This document shows positions 12,401 through 22,295 of a stretch of 64,000 nt of DNA, piece by piece (positions within the stretch are counted from its first letter, which is position 1; each line of letters opens with the position of its first letter). The stretch comes from Cylindrodendrum hubeiense (taxonomy: Eukaryota; Ascomycota; Sordariomycetes; Hypocreales; Nectriaceae): NCBI GenBank assembly GCA_014621425.1, contig JAANBB010000048.1, positions 103,862-167,861 of the forward strand, given 5' to 3'. The position numbers and the translations under genes are program-made. The notes below the pieces were generated by a model. It had not been told where the DNA came from. It ran no database searches and worked only from the letters and a program-made list of their open reading frames with translations.

Positions 12401-13689
12401 GTTGATATCATGGCGGCTGAAGCGTCCCTGCCACAATAGTCACTCACTTGGTACCCCCAAACCCATTTCGTCATTTGGCCCGAGGCCTCGTACCTTGGCA
12501 ATCTCGGATCCGCAACGTTTAAGCATGCCGATAGTCGGCTGTCGTTACGGGGTCCTGCTGGAGCCCCAAAGGAGGCGCGGCTGANAGACAGCTAGCAGTC
12601 TCAGCGCAGACCAGCTGACCCGCGACACCACGCCCGTCACCCCCACGTGGCTCGTGTGCATCACCAAGGTGGCCGGTACTCAAGGCAAGGCCGAGTAAAG
12701 ACTCACCCGTCCATGTTGGCGAAAACTCGTGGCGAAAAAGCACGAGGCTCAATTAGGCTTCGCAGGCTGTAAAACGCCCACAACGGAGACCAGTCCGTCG
12801 TTTCTACCCCCAGGCTGCGCTGTATTTCTCCCTCCCGGAAAAGCTGAAATTGCTGAAATTGGTGAGATGGCTGGACGGGCCGATTGTCTCAAGCCCAGAG
12901 TCATGCCATGTATCTCCCGGCGCGGCGACTAATGAAGCCGCTGGCTCTAGTAGACTTGCAAGCGGGTGGGAACGATCACGCCGGCCGCCACACAGCGAGA
13001 TTTGGGTGACAGCCCCGGCCCTATTTTTCGTTTACTCGCTTCACCGACACGCAAAGGATGGCGAAAGCCGATTCAGTCATGGTATTGACGGACAGGTTCT
13101 CGGCGAGACTACCCCAACTCCCCACATGGTTGAGGCCTGGCCGTCGTATCACTTGTCCTCTTTCGGTGAAGCTTGTCGGCACTCCCTAGTTAGAGGGTGC
13201 GGCCACGGCCTCTGATTGGGCACTGCGCCGTGAGGACCCAGTTTCTTCCCCGGAGGTCCAGACCTTCGGGGGTCTCGATCTCTCGAGGGTCTGATTCAAG
13301 CTACCGAGAGATGGGGATGCCGAAACAAGAGGAGAAAAAGAGGAGAAAAAAGCTTAACACTTGGCCGCGTACTCTGCGTCTGATTGGATACCGTTCGCCC
13401 AACAACGGGGCCGTTGGTTGGGGTAAAGTCTATCGGACCGACATCTCGAAACGCTCAAGGCCTGGATCATGGAGAAGCTGGGGAGCTGGGGAGCTTGGCC
13501 TCCACATCGAGTCGTGCGGAGAGGTCTGGGGATTAAGTTGAGGGGGGAAGTGGAGTTGGAAGAGGCTGTGGGTTCACAACGATGGAAAGAACATAAATAT
13601 TGGAATCATCGCCGTCAAGTGTTTGTTGTATCACTCACCACTACACTCCAATCCCTTCTCCTCCTCACATCCATCCATCTATCTTCATC
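9452..13689. other. Long gene-poor spacer upstream of the sugar permease
   Basis: I find no gene I can support in 4.2 kb. Possible remnants are a minus-strand stretch near 10330-10495 reading SIDAMPFKFCGSSELLPYLG, and a plus-strand stretch at about 12010-12405 (SVRWLEIASLALNLASHLNR), both without an identified family. From about 12500 the sequence turns GC-richer and looks like a long promoter or 5' leader for the gene at 13690. One undetermined base (N) is at 12585. Confidence 0.5.
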
Positions 13690-15075
13690 ATGGCTGGAGG
13701 CATTCCTACCGCTGCTCCCACTCTGACGGGCGGCTACCTGACTGGTCGGGCCCTCATCTTCCCCCTCTCCCTCATTATTTCTCTCTTCTTCCTCTGGGGA
13801 TTCTCCTACGGCCTCCTCGATGTGCTCAACAAGCACTTTCAGACCGTTCTCGGCATTACCCGCCTCGAGTCTACTGGCCTGCAGGTCATGTACTTTGGCG
13901 GCGGTTATCTGCTCTTCTCTCCCATTGCTGCAGAGGTCCTTAAGCGCCGCGGCTACAAGCAAACTATCCTGATGGGACTTACTCTCTACTCTCTGGGTGC
14001 TATCCTCTTCTGGCCTGTCGCCCATTCCGCCAACGGAAACAGCAACGGCAAGGCCGTGTTTGGCGGCTTCTGTGCTTGCACTCTTGTCATCGCCTGCGGT
14101 CTCGCCACTCTTGAAACGGCTGCCAACTCGTACGCCATCGTCATCGGCAAGCCAGAGTCTGCTTCGGCTCGTCTGCAGTTCTGCCAGTCATGGAACGGTG
14201 TCGCTTCCTTCATCGGCCCCCTTATCGCCTCCAAGTACTTCTTCTCGGGCGAGAACCAGGACAGTCTCACCAATGTCCAATACGTCTACCTCGCTGTCAG
14301 CTGCGCTGGTGCCGCTGTCGCAGTCCTCTTCTTCTTTGCCCGCCTTCCCGAAATCCCCGAGGCCGTCATCGAGGATGAAGATCAGGCTCATGGCCATGTC
14401 GCCCTGGGCTCGTTCTGGAAGCAGTACAACATGTGGTTCGCCTTTGGTGCCCAGCTTTGCTACGTCGGTGCCCAGGTCACCATCGCCACATTCTTCATCA
14501 ACTACGCCCACGAGAACGGTGGCATCTCTACCAGCAAGGCCAGCACCATGCTGAGCTATGCTCTGATCACCTTCACTGTCGGCCGATTCTTTGCTACTGC
14601 TCTGGCCATGGTCCTCACATCCGGATTTATCATGGTCGTCTATACCCTCTGCGCCATTGCCCTTACCGCCTACGTCAGCGCTGGTCACGGCGCTGCCAGT
14701 GTTGGAGTGCTCATTGCCATCTTCTTCTTCGAGGCCCCCATGTATCCTACCATCTTCGCCATGGGTACCAAGAACCTTGGCCGCCACACCAGACGCGCGG
14801 CAGGTGTCCTTGTCATGGGTGTCTCTGGTGGTGCCATCTTCCCTCCTATCCAGGGCGCCATTGCCGACGCCAAGGGAACTCGTATCAGCTACATCGTTCC
14901 CCTGGTCGGTTTTGTTTACGTTTTGGTGTACGTCGGTGTTAACTGGGTTCGCGATGGTATGAAGATTCTGCAGCCTAAGGCGTCTGAGACCTCAGTTGGC
15001 GATGAGTCTAGCGAGAAGGAGAATGATAATGCTATTTATGAGCAGCGTGAGAAGAAGGGCGATGACATGGCATAG
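13690..15075 (+). CDS. FucP-like sugar:H+ symporter (FHS family, MFS)
   Basis: Single-exon 461-residue membrane protein of the fucose:H+ symporter branch of the MFS. The first helix reads FPLSLIISLFFLWGFSYGLLD, close to bacterial FucP and GluP. VLNKHFQ follows, then FGGGYLLFSPIAAEVLKRRGYK, then ATLETAANSYAIVIG and SFIGPLIAS, all in the order expected of that family. About 12 hydrophobic segments are visible, with a hydrophilic C-tail rich in Glu and Lys. I start at 13690 because the upstream part of the frame (from 13600) has no ATG and reads CT-rich leader, while TTCATCATGG gives a good context. A CATAAATATT element lies about 95 bases upstream and AATAAA at 15144. It likely imports fucose or a related hexose at the plasma membrane. 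Confidence 0.9.
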   Translation: MAGGIPTAAPTLTGGYLTGRALIFPLSLIISLFFLWGFSYGLLDVLNKHFQTVLGITRLESTGLQVMYFGGGYLLFSPIAAEVLKRRGYKQTILMGLTLYSLGAILFWPVAHSANGNSNGKAVFGGFCACTLVIACGLATLETAANSYAIVIGKPESASARLQFCQSWNGVASFIGPLIASKYFFSGENQDSLTNVQYVYLAVSCAGAAVAVLFFFARLPEIPEAVIEDEDQAHGHVALGSFWKQYNMWFAFGAQLCYVGAQVTIATFFINYAHENGGISTSKASTMLSYALITFTVGRFFATALAMVLTSGFIMVVYTLCAIALTAYVSAGHGAASVGVLIAIFFFEAPMYPTIFAMGTKNLGRHTRRAAGVLVMGVSGGAIFPPIQGAIADAKGTRISYIVPLVGFVYVLVYVGVNWVRDGMKILQPKASETSVGDESSEKENDNAIYEQREKKGDDMA

Positions 15076-15143
15076 AAGATCTCTAAAGTCATACACCCCA
15101 CCCGAAAATAGAAGTAGACCAACTTTTATAGAACCTATTCAAC

Positions 15144-15149
15144 AATAAA
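15144..15149 (+). promoter_or_regulatory. Polyadenylation-like AATAAA of the sugar permease
   Basis: An AATAAA hexamer lies 69 bases after the permease stop, followed by an A-run. The gene pair here is convergent with only about 200 bases between stops, so both transcripts must end within this spacer. Confidence 0.4.
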
Positions 15150-15278
15150 TGTACTAAAAAAAAACATTGTCACCAAACTTGTATCGATCGATGTGAATCT
15201 GAAGATTGTCTTATAGTCGACTGACGATGCACTCAAAAAATATTTATAGACTTTGCATACGACTTTGCATACGCCACA

Positions 15279-16625
15279 CTACCACAAGCTAAATACACCA
15301 TTTGGCACATCCTGCCTCCGCTTCAGCAACGGGCTCGACGTATCGTTCCTCGTCACGTTCTGAATAGTGCATCCCTCAGTCTCATAGACTTCGGCATATG
15401 TATCAGTTAGAACAGCCGCCAGCCACTGTAGGGCAGCAGAAAGACCGTAATAAGCCTCATCGGAGTGAGTGCCAACAGTATTCCTCTGGTACAAAATGTT
15501 GGCACCGATATTGCAATACTTCTCAATTAGCGCATCTGTGTCGGCAACCTTGCTGATCTCGTCGTGAATCGCCTTGTACGCAAATATGGGCCATTGAGGC
15601 ACACCATGGTAGCCCATGATGCCATCGCGGTTGATTACCGCTGTAATCTTGGGGTCACGGAAGGTAGCAGAGCCCTTTTTGAAGTAGTCGGCGATATCAA
15701 CGCCCGCATAGGCGACACCAGCCTCGGCCAGAGTAAATTTCTTGGCAGCCAAAAAGCCAGTCTTGTTGTAGGGCCCTTCGGTCTTGAGCAGGGAGATCAG
15801 GTACTTCTGCACCTTGGGATATTGGCTCGTCAGGCCTAGCATAGCGCTCGGAGCCAAACCCGCAGCATTGGTGCCAGATATGGACTCCAGGACGCTGGTG
15901 ATGTTGGGCGTCAAACCTCCTAGTGCTGCACCAACAATGGTCTCTGACAGGTCTGGTGCATATTGGACTCCAAGCTCAGAGGCCCACTCACTAGCCAATG
16001 CGCCACCGGAGTAGCCCCAGAGCGCGACGCGGGGCGAGGATATGTTCAGGCCCAGGCCAAGCGAGAGCACGGCACGGATCGAGTCTAGGGTTGCATATCC
16101 AGAGACAACCCCCGCAGTAAAAGAAGCCAATGGCCCTTCGTAATCTGGCACAGAGACGAAAAGTCCTAGTCCCAAGGCGGCACCGTAGGGAGCACTCGCA
16201 TCAGTGGTGTACAGACTGTAGCTCGGGCTTGAATCAACATCGGCAGAGTCGTATGGCACTTGGTAAGACACCAGAGCAGCCTGGTGAAAAATACGTGCCG
16301 AAGCGCTCTTAGATCCAAGCTCCGGCACGAGCAGAGTGGTGACGGCCCATGATGGCTTATACTGGCTGTTGGTGGTGCGGAAGAGGATGTTGTATGTAGC
16401 AGAGCTGTTGCCGACGATGTCGGTCAAGTTTCCAGGTGCAGGCCGCACCCGCAATACAGTCCCGGGCTCGGTATCCTCATAGCCATGCGGAGCGGAGTAC
16501 CAAGGATCCTGGCTCGGCGGGAGAGGTCCCGACGGCGCAGATCGCTTGTGGATTTGGGGAGTACCGGTGGCAGTAGCAATTGCCACCCAAAAACTCAAAA
16601 GAGCCAGGGCAAGTTGAAGGGACAT
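15279..16625 (-). CDS. Secretory lipase (LIP family, PF03583-type)
   Basis: Single-exon 448-residue secreted alpha/beta hydrolase similar to the Candida secretory lipases. Residues 1-20 form a signal peptide (LALALLSFWVAIATATG), and IHKR at 26-28 is a possible Kex2 cleavage site. Next comes DPWYSAPHGYEDTEPGTVLR, the usual start of the mature LIP domain. The nucleophile elbow is GYSGGA with Ser206, preceded by VPDYEGP and RAVLS. A likely acid lies in FAYKAIHDEI and the catalytic His in GTHSDEAYYG. Several N-glycosylation sequons occur (NLT, NSS, NIS, NIT). A second basic pair (LLKRRQD) close to the C-terminus is odd and could allow C-terminal trimming. It would hydrolyse triacylglycerols or other esters outside the cell. 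It converges with the FucP-like gene. Confidence 0.92.
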   Translation of the reverse strand: MSLQLALALLSFWVAIATATGTPQIHKRSAPSGPLPPSQDPWYSAPHGYEDTEPGTVLRVRPAPGNLTDIVGNSSATYNILFRTTNSQYKPSWAVTTLLVPELGSKSASARIFHQAALVSYQVPYDSADVDSSPSYSLYTTDASAPYGAALGLGLFVSVPDYEGPLASFTAGVVSGYATLDSIRAVLSLGLGLNISSPRVALWGYSGGALASEWASELGVQYAPDLSETIVGAALGGLTPNITSVLESISGTNAAGLAPSAMLGLTSQYPKVQKYLISLLKTEGPYNKTGFLAAKKFTLAEAGVAYAGVDIADYFKKGSATFRDPKITAVINRDGIMGYHGVPQWPIFAYKAIHDEISKVADTDALIEKYCNIGANILYQRNTVGTHSDEAYYGLSAALQWLAAVLTDTYAEVYETEGCTIQNVTRNDTSSPLLKRRQDVPNGVFSLW

Positions 16626-17781
16626 TTCAAATGAGCTGGCGAGGTTAGAGAGAGAAGAGGAGATGAAGCAATTTGGCAGAGGAGGGGGCTTGTTGATGTG
16701 TTGGTTTTGGTATGAGGTGGCGACGCTAGTAGCTAAGGCTGAGCCGAGGAGAACGGGTAGGACGGCTGAGCTCTGCAGCTAATTGATGATGATGACGGCA
16801 TTAGCCTTGGGGGCCAGAGAGTCCGAGGGCCAAAAAGTCCGAAAGAATTCGCCAATCATGAAGAGAGACGCATGGATTATGACCAGGTTAGTCAAGGTCA
16901 CAGGTTATCGTGTCCGTTTCTGGCATCTAAATCGTGACCGGATTCGTTTGCCCCAGCCTCCGCTCTCAGCAATAACGGCTATAAATGCATTCTCTAGTGC
17001 CAATACGGGGAGGATTGGAATATACCCCGCTAATTCACAAGGCGAAGCCGCACGTGCAAATGGCATAGCCCGAGTATCGGCCGCCTTTGGATTGGCCCTG
17101 TGCAATAAGAAAACGGTAAACACATTCCAGCCATTCTTTCTAGCTGCGGCCCAGAGCGCAGTCTCTCTTTCGGCTACTCCGCAGACACTTTACACTTACG
17201 CGCATGTCCGTCCGGTGAAACCAGAACTACCGATCCATTGCCATTTTCGACGGCAGCGCATGACTGGGCTAGTAATATTACGCAGACTTTTGTTTTTTTT
17301 ATAGCAAATTGAGGGTATCGATTATTAATTTCTGGCTTCAATAACTGCTCAATGACGATTATCGCCTCTGCATATTGTAGCACACAGCACCACTCAATTA
17401 GTGTCTGCATTTCCCACCATGCCTAATTACCCCCTGCACCTCACACATCCAGCGCACTTTTAATGCCCAGCAGCAGAAGACGCCCAGTAGCCCTTATCGC
17501 CCAGTGAATCCAACACCCAGCATCTGGCGCACCTGCAACCCTATGCCGCTTCCCTGAAGTCCTTCTTTGCTCCCCATTCATAAAAATTCTGCCGGCGCTG
17601 TTTTCGTTGCAAATGGCGAGCTGGCAGACCCATGGGGTCCAGCAACGTGTGCCATTGAAACCTCGAAAACCCCCACGCATTCTATTACCTACAGTCCACG
17701 CCTTATCCCTTTTGGGCCTTGGCCAAAACCTCCATGGCTCTCGTTTCGATTTATAAGATGGTGTTGGCCCAGTCTTCGCAA
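16626..17781. other. Spacer between lipase promoter and membrane-protein 3' end
   Basis: This contains the lipase promoter. A long plus-strand frame (16783-17304) and two shorter minus-strand frames exist, but none shows a family motif or convincing amino-acid composition. I see no supported gene. Confidence 0.5.
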
Positions 17782-18471
17782 TTAATGAGATGCTTCGGTA
17801 TCACCCTTTTGCTGCACGCTGCTCGGCACACGCGCTTTCCGTCTCTGCACTGCATCCCAAAACGCAACACCGGTCTCGAGAAGGTGGATGAGGAAGAATG
17901 GAATGAGATTGTACTGCCAGCCTTTCATGATGTGCAGGTGGCTCTCGATGTCGCTCCTGACGCCAGAATCAACCAGGTCGAGTTTAAGAACGGCTGAGAA
18001 CCAGTTTTGCGGTGTCCAGGAATCTAGGTTGTATTTTTTGCCGTCGAGTCCTGCAGCAACGCTGGGGTCAATCGTCTGGCCATTGTGGTTGTTCGTGACG
18101 ACGAAGACGTAGATGAGGGCCGATAGGACAAGTAGGAGGCTTAGGAAATTGGTAACCAGCCAGCCGTGGTAAAACGCGATACTGAATTTGCCAGCATTTG
18201 GTCGAGAGCGGAGCCAGAGAGCGAGAAATCCTCCAAGTCCGATGAGGATGAAACCAGTTCCTGCCGCACCGTTGCTGGTGTGCCCTTGGTCGACGATAAG
18301 GTTCTTGGGTTCGCCCTTCAGTTCGTATGTTGAGCCGTCGAATGAAAAGGCAAAAGTGCCGCTTGCGGTGCCATGCAGCCATCCAACCATTGCTGAGATA
18401 AAGGATAGCTCGATGATGGACACGACCATCAACAGCGCCAGAGAGGCGTATAGCGCGATGCGGGACCCCAT
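17782..18471 (-). CDS. Conserved four-TM integral membrane protein, function unknown
   Basis: Single-exon 229-residue protein. Hydrophobic segments lie at about residues 7-30, 72-90, 103-126 and 190-210, giving a four-helix topology. Between TM1 and TM2 is a roughly 40-residue loop (GWLHGTASGTFAFSFDG), and between TM3 and TM4 another of about 60 residues with YNLDSWTPQNWFSAVLKLDL. Both are probably extracytoplasmic or lumenal. The arrangement resembles MARVEL/SUR7-like four-helix proteins, but I see no signature of either and do not assign it. The C-tail after TM4 is short and basic, then polar. The ATG at 18469-18471 is followed at once by GSRIALYASLALLM, typical of a signal anchor. I regard it as a real gene because the frame is long, uninterrupted and has membrane-protein composition. 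Confidence 0.75.
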   Translation of the reverse strand: MGSRIALYASLALLMVVSIIELSFISAMVGWLHGTASGTFAFSFDGSTYELKGEPKNLIVDQGHTSNGAAGTGFILIGLGGFLALWLRSRPNAGKFSIAFYHGWLVTNFLSLLLVLSALIYVFVVTNNHNGQTIDPSVAAGLDGKKYNLDSWTPQNWFSAVLKLDLVDSGVRSDIESHLHIMKGWQYNLIPFFLIHLLETGVAFWDAVQRRKARVPSSVQQKGDTEASH

Positions 18472-19974
18472 TTTGACGATAAAAAAGTAGGTGAGATGGC
18501 AAAGGTCTGCGCTAGGAGTGGGCTATCCCGGCATATTTGTAGAAACCTGTGTTGATGTCAGCGTGGCATAAAATCCATATCAGCCTTAGTGCTGACCACC
18601 AGCGGCCCGCCGCAAGATTGGTGTTCAGCTCACTACTTCGTAAGCATGACATTACATCATTTAATAATATTGCGAAGACTAGCTCATTCCTTGCTTACAT
18701 AGCTACGGAGCACACACTGCCAATGATACCGTTGAGATATGTTATCCCTGTAAAATTGCTTTTCTAGGGCGGCCGACCCAGGTGGTTGATGACTGAATCA
18801 ATCAACCACCATCTAGTGTCTCTTCTGTTTCTCGTCATTGGAATCGGGTACCAGTATTGATTTCTTGAAATGCATAAATAACTGCATTTTGCATGTTGTC
18901 CTACCCGTATTTTCCGTGATTCCTTATGAACACATTCAAGCTTGTTATCTAGGGCGCTAAAAATGAAGCCCAACTTTTAGCGTGTGATAGCTCCAGTGCA
19001 CATGAGAATCAATCACAGAAGAGAGATAGCCTCGCATGCTTAAGCGTGAAAGTAGCGTCATAAGTCAGCGTTGCAATTGAAGCTACTGTTGTTTCAAGTC
19101 CTCTAGTAGCCTAGCTGGGTACGAGAAATAGAGTTTATTGTAGGGGTTGACCTTGAATTTGATCAACCTTTTCTCAATTAACTCATGAGCGCCATCGCCA
19201 CTCACAGGGATGCCGAGACAGGAATAAGCATGAATAGTTTATTTCGATGAACTGGAATGATAACCCAACCCCTGAACTGCCTGATTTGCAATGTGACATG
19301 ATATATGGTAGAGATTTCAAGAACATGAGGGGGGATGTCGCGTCTGACCTACGGCAAAAGGGGAATGAACACTTCGTTAATGCGTAGTGCAAAGACGGCC
19401 GAATATATATAACAAAGTAGATGGCTATGAAGTTGGCCAACGAAAAAGATCCCGTCTCCTTCATTCATCTACAAGTATAAAACCCCGGTCGAGCGCCTCA
19501 GTGCATGTTTGACGCCCAAAATACCGCAGGTCGGTAATTTCGGTATGCTGCCGAGCAAGCGATTCCGCATTAGGCAAGAATTAGCCCGTTGACCATGATC
19601 GGGTGAATTATCTGGTTACCCACCTGAGCCTAATTGGCTGGCTGTTGTTGAAAAGATGGAGTTGATCCGGCTGAACATCGGTTGTTCGCCTGTCAGATTG
19701 TGTCTGCTCACTTTGGATCTTGGGGCAGATACCCGATTGGAAGGACGGCAAAACTACATCCAGAGAAGCTAGATATCGATCACGTTTATGGTTAATGGAT
19801 CCGCTCTGTATCGGGGGAATTCCCACCCTCGTGCGGGGAGAGACAGTAACCTGACACGGGGGATGTGTCCACAGCATGGCCTTGAAGACATAAAAGGACT
19901 CGCAGCTGCCGTGTCCTAGTCGTATCCTAATTGTCTACTTCTTTTCAAGAATAAACTCGAAATCCCACATCAAA
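18472..19974. other. Divergent spacer, membrane protein to UPF0303 gene
   Basis: The two flanking genes are divergent, so both promoters lie here. I note TATA-like ATATATATAAC near 19405 and CATAAAAGG near 19888, the latter about 85 bases before the UPF0303 start. No gene is supported. Confidence 0.5.
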
Positions 19975-20631
19975 ATGAGCCAAACTATCCTAACGCGCCA
20001 GACTTCCATTGTTGCCGCCTTATCCAAGGTGCAGGACGCATTCCAGAACCCAGCGGAACCATTGCCGATCCCGTACCCGTCATCTGACGTAAGCTTTCTG
20101 CCGCGGCAATGATATGCTGGCGAGTCTCATGACTGACCTCATCCGTTTATGTAGATCAACGAGCTCAAGCTTGATGGGGACTCATTCACCCTAGAGTCGT
20201 TCACTGCTGAGGATGCCATTGTGCTGGGAAACTTGTTGCTCGCTCGCCTCATGCCCTATGCCAAAGAACAACCAGCTATCATCTCTATCGCCCATGCCAA
20301 TTCCCACGTCGTCTTCCAAAGTGCCACCGGCCCGGGCACAGTTCTTGAGAACGAAAGCTGGGTGCGGCGAAAGAGGAACACTATCATGAGATTTGGGCGC
20401 AGCTCGTGGTACATGCAATGCATGTTCGAGGGCGATCAGGAGAAGTTCTTTTCCCTTTTTGCTATCGGGCCTGAGACAAGGAGCGAGTATGCAATTGCTG
20501 GTGGTGGTGTGCCCATTCGCGTCAAAGGCGTTGAGGGGGTAGTGGCCACTGTTATTGTCAGTGGATTGAAACAGGAGGAGGATCATGGCATTATTGTAGA
20601 TGTCATCAAGGGTAACTGGAGCCCTATTTAA
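19975..20631 (+). CDS. UPF0303 / YBR137W-like protein (GlcG-HbpS fold)
   Basis: Two exons (19975-20088 and 20155-20631; 66-base intron with GTAAGC donor and CTGAC branch site) join to 196 residues. The central ENESWVRRKRNTIMRFGRSS block, FTAEDAIVLGNLLLARLM before it, and AGGGVPIRV...VVATVIVSGL after it are the diagnostic parts of UPF0303. That family includes bacterial UPF0303 proteins and yeast YBR137W. The yeast protein has been linked to the GET-pathway chaperone machinery, and related GlcG/HbpS proteins bind haem or corrinoids; neither role can be shown here. No signal peptide or membrane segment is seen, so it should be cytosolic. The 38-residue first exon is less conserved. It has no obvious functional link to its neighbours. 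Confidence 0.88.
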
Positions 20632-22295
20632 TGTGGAAAAATAGGGAGATAAAGAATAGGCCGTGTCCCTTTAATCGACGATGACATGCCAGAGAACGTC
20701 CGTTTTAAGTGAGCTACCCTAGACCAATATTGTAAAGGGCCAGTATCTGATCACCGATTTGCACTGAACGCATGCAAGGCCATTATAGAAGTCTCTAATA
20801 TCAGAATACCCTTTGAAATTCGGACTTGGTGTGACACCACGTCAATGCACAGGAAACAGGCACCCAGGTGGAGGATAAGACCTGGGTCAAGTTACGTGGC
20901 ATTTTCCAAGACAACCTCGGTCCAAAGTCATGACTGGCACTTCACATATTGCAACAAGCGAAGTACAGTAAGTAGATGTTACCAATTACCGCCATGAGAT
21001 GCTACGTCCACGCGGTCAGATCTGGCGCCCCGCAGAATGATGGTCAGTAGGCCTCCGAGTCATTCCGTAGTCCGTGTGGCGAAGTCTCGCCACGACTGAC
21101 CCACAGCTAAATGAGGATACAAAATCAGCCACGCACAGCCTTAGTCAGGGGGGCAATATCACCTAAAGAATAAGCACTTAGCAAACCCACGCCACGGTCG
21201 CGGAGTGTGAGTGTGCAACAAATTTTATGTCTCGGCTGGCACTGCAGCTTACTCACTCGGCACAGAGGCTCCTCCTCATATTTACTTGGAATTATTTAGC
21301 TGGTATTTGCCTCAGGCAGCTGCCATCTTTTCAAGCGAAATCCAGCTTGCAACTCCTATTTGAAGGGATATCCCTTTTACACCCTGGGAAGAACACTAAA
21401 ATAATCACAACAAGTGGTAGCAATTGTTTATTAATTGACCCTACCACACGCTCAAACACACCAAATTGAGCCACCCTCTCCCTCTTCAAGATCCCTTCAA
21501 CTAAATTAGCTTAGGCGCCAAGCCCAGTCAATCTAGGATGATTTTCAGGAGCTCTTTAGACACCAATGACCTTACTAAAGCTGTCTCTGTTAATGGGCTC
21601 GAATAGCAGCTCTTCTTTATCGAGATGGATACAAATCTTGCTGCAGCAGGCAATTGCGACATAAGTCTTTAGTGCCACAACCAGGATCCCCTGTCTTATT
21701 TAGCCTCTTTTGTGTAGTTCAATGCATTCAAAATGTTGAGATCTGTTTTTTTTGTTACTTCATCTATTGTGTCGCTTTTGAAGCTTACTGTTAAAATCGA
21801 CGACATCGACGAACATCGGCAGAGCGATGGGGGTCTCAAAGTTATTGCCCTCATACGAGCACCCTCTCTCAAAAGATGTCCACACGCCGAGGAGCAGTAA
21901 ACATAATGCCGTTCGGGCCATACGCGGGCCTTAAAACGGCTTGTCCTCCGCAATTTGAAACCAAATGCCTGAAACATTCTCCATGGCACGTTTTGGAAAG
22001 ACTGTGGGCGCTGTTTCTCCACAAAGGGGATTACAAGCGACATGGCTTCCACCAATCGGTTTAACATGGAAACACGATCCCGGCCATAAAACTTTATTAG
22101 GGACCGCACGATGATACCGTATCCCGAATTGGACAGCGGAGGTACGTTTCGAAATTCTCCGTTAGGAAGCCGGAGCCCTTCATACGACATCATGCTTAAA
22201 ACCTAATAAACATAAATAGGCTGACTCCAAGAGATTCTTTTGGCTGCGCCTTGCTCCGCCGTCTCCTAGCATCTCATCTTCTACCTACCATCATT
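20632..22295. other. Spacer upstream of pectate lyase
   Basis: The first kilobase shows nothing I can support. A minus-strand coding-like tract at about 21540-22193 is listed separately. ATAAACATAAATAGG at about 22206-22220 is a plausible TATA region for the pectate lyase. Confidence 0.5.
21696..22193 (-). CDS. Hypothetical ORF, unidentified, possibly a remnant
   Basis: Open frame of 165 codons with an ATG start (MMSYEGLRLPNGEF), an even first half and a basic, Cys- and Ser-rich second half that looks less natural. No domain is recognised. In the overlapping minus frame an ATG near 21931 begins MARTALCLLLLGVWTSFERG, which resembles a signal peptide. That frame can be joined across a GTAAGC...ACAG segment to a short Cys-containing tail (DPGCGTKDLCRNC). 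Just downstream a third stretch reads TYVAIACCSKICIHLDKEE. These could be parts of one unrecognised or decayed gene, or chance. I list the longest frame only to mark the place. Confidence 0.25.
   Translation of the reverse strand: MMSYEGLRLPNGEFRNVPPLSNSGYGIIVRSLIKFYGRDRVSMLNRLVEAMSLVIPFVEKQRPQSFQNVPWRMFQAFGFKLRRTSRFKARVWPERHYVYCSSACGHLLREGARMRAITLRPPSLCRCSSMSSILTVSFKSDTIDEVTKKTDLNILNALNYTKEAK

Noticed and set aside
13615..14942. Long antisense and alternative-frame ORFs over the FucP-like gene
   Set aside because: They are by-products of codon bias opposite a strongly coding frame; their compositions (Asp/Glu-rich or Arg/Pro-rich) match no family.
16783..17304. 173-codon plus-strand ORF upstream of the lipase
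   Set aside because: It starts with four Met from an ATGATG run, shows no domain and lies in a promoter region; chance ORF.
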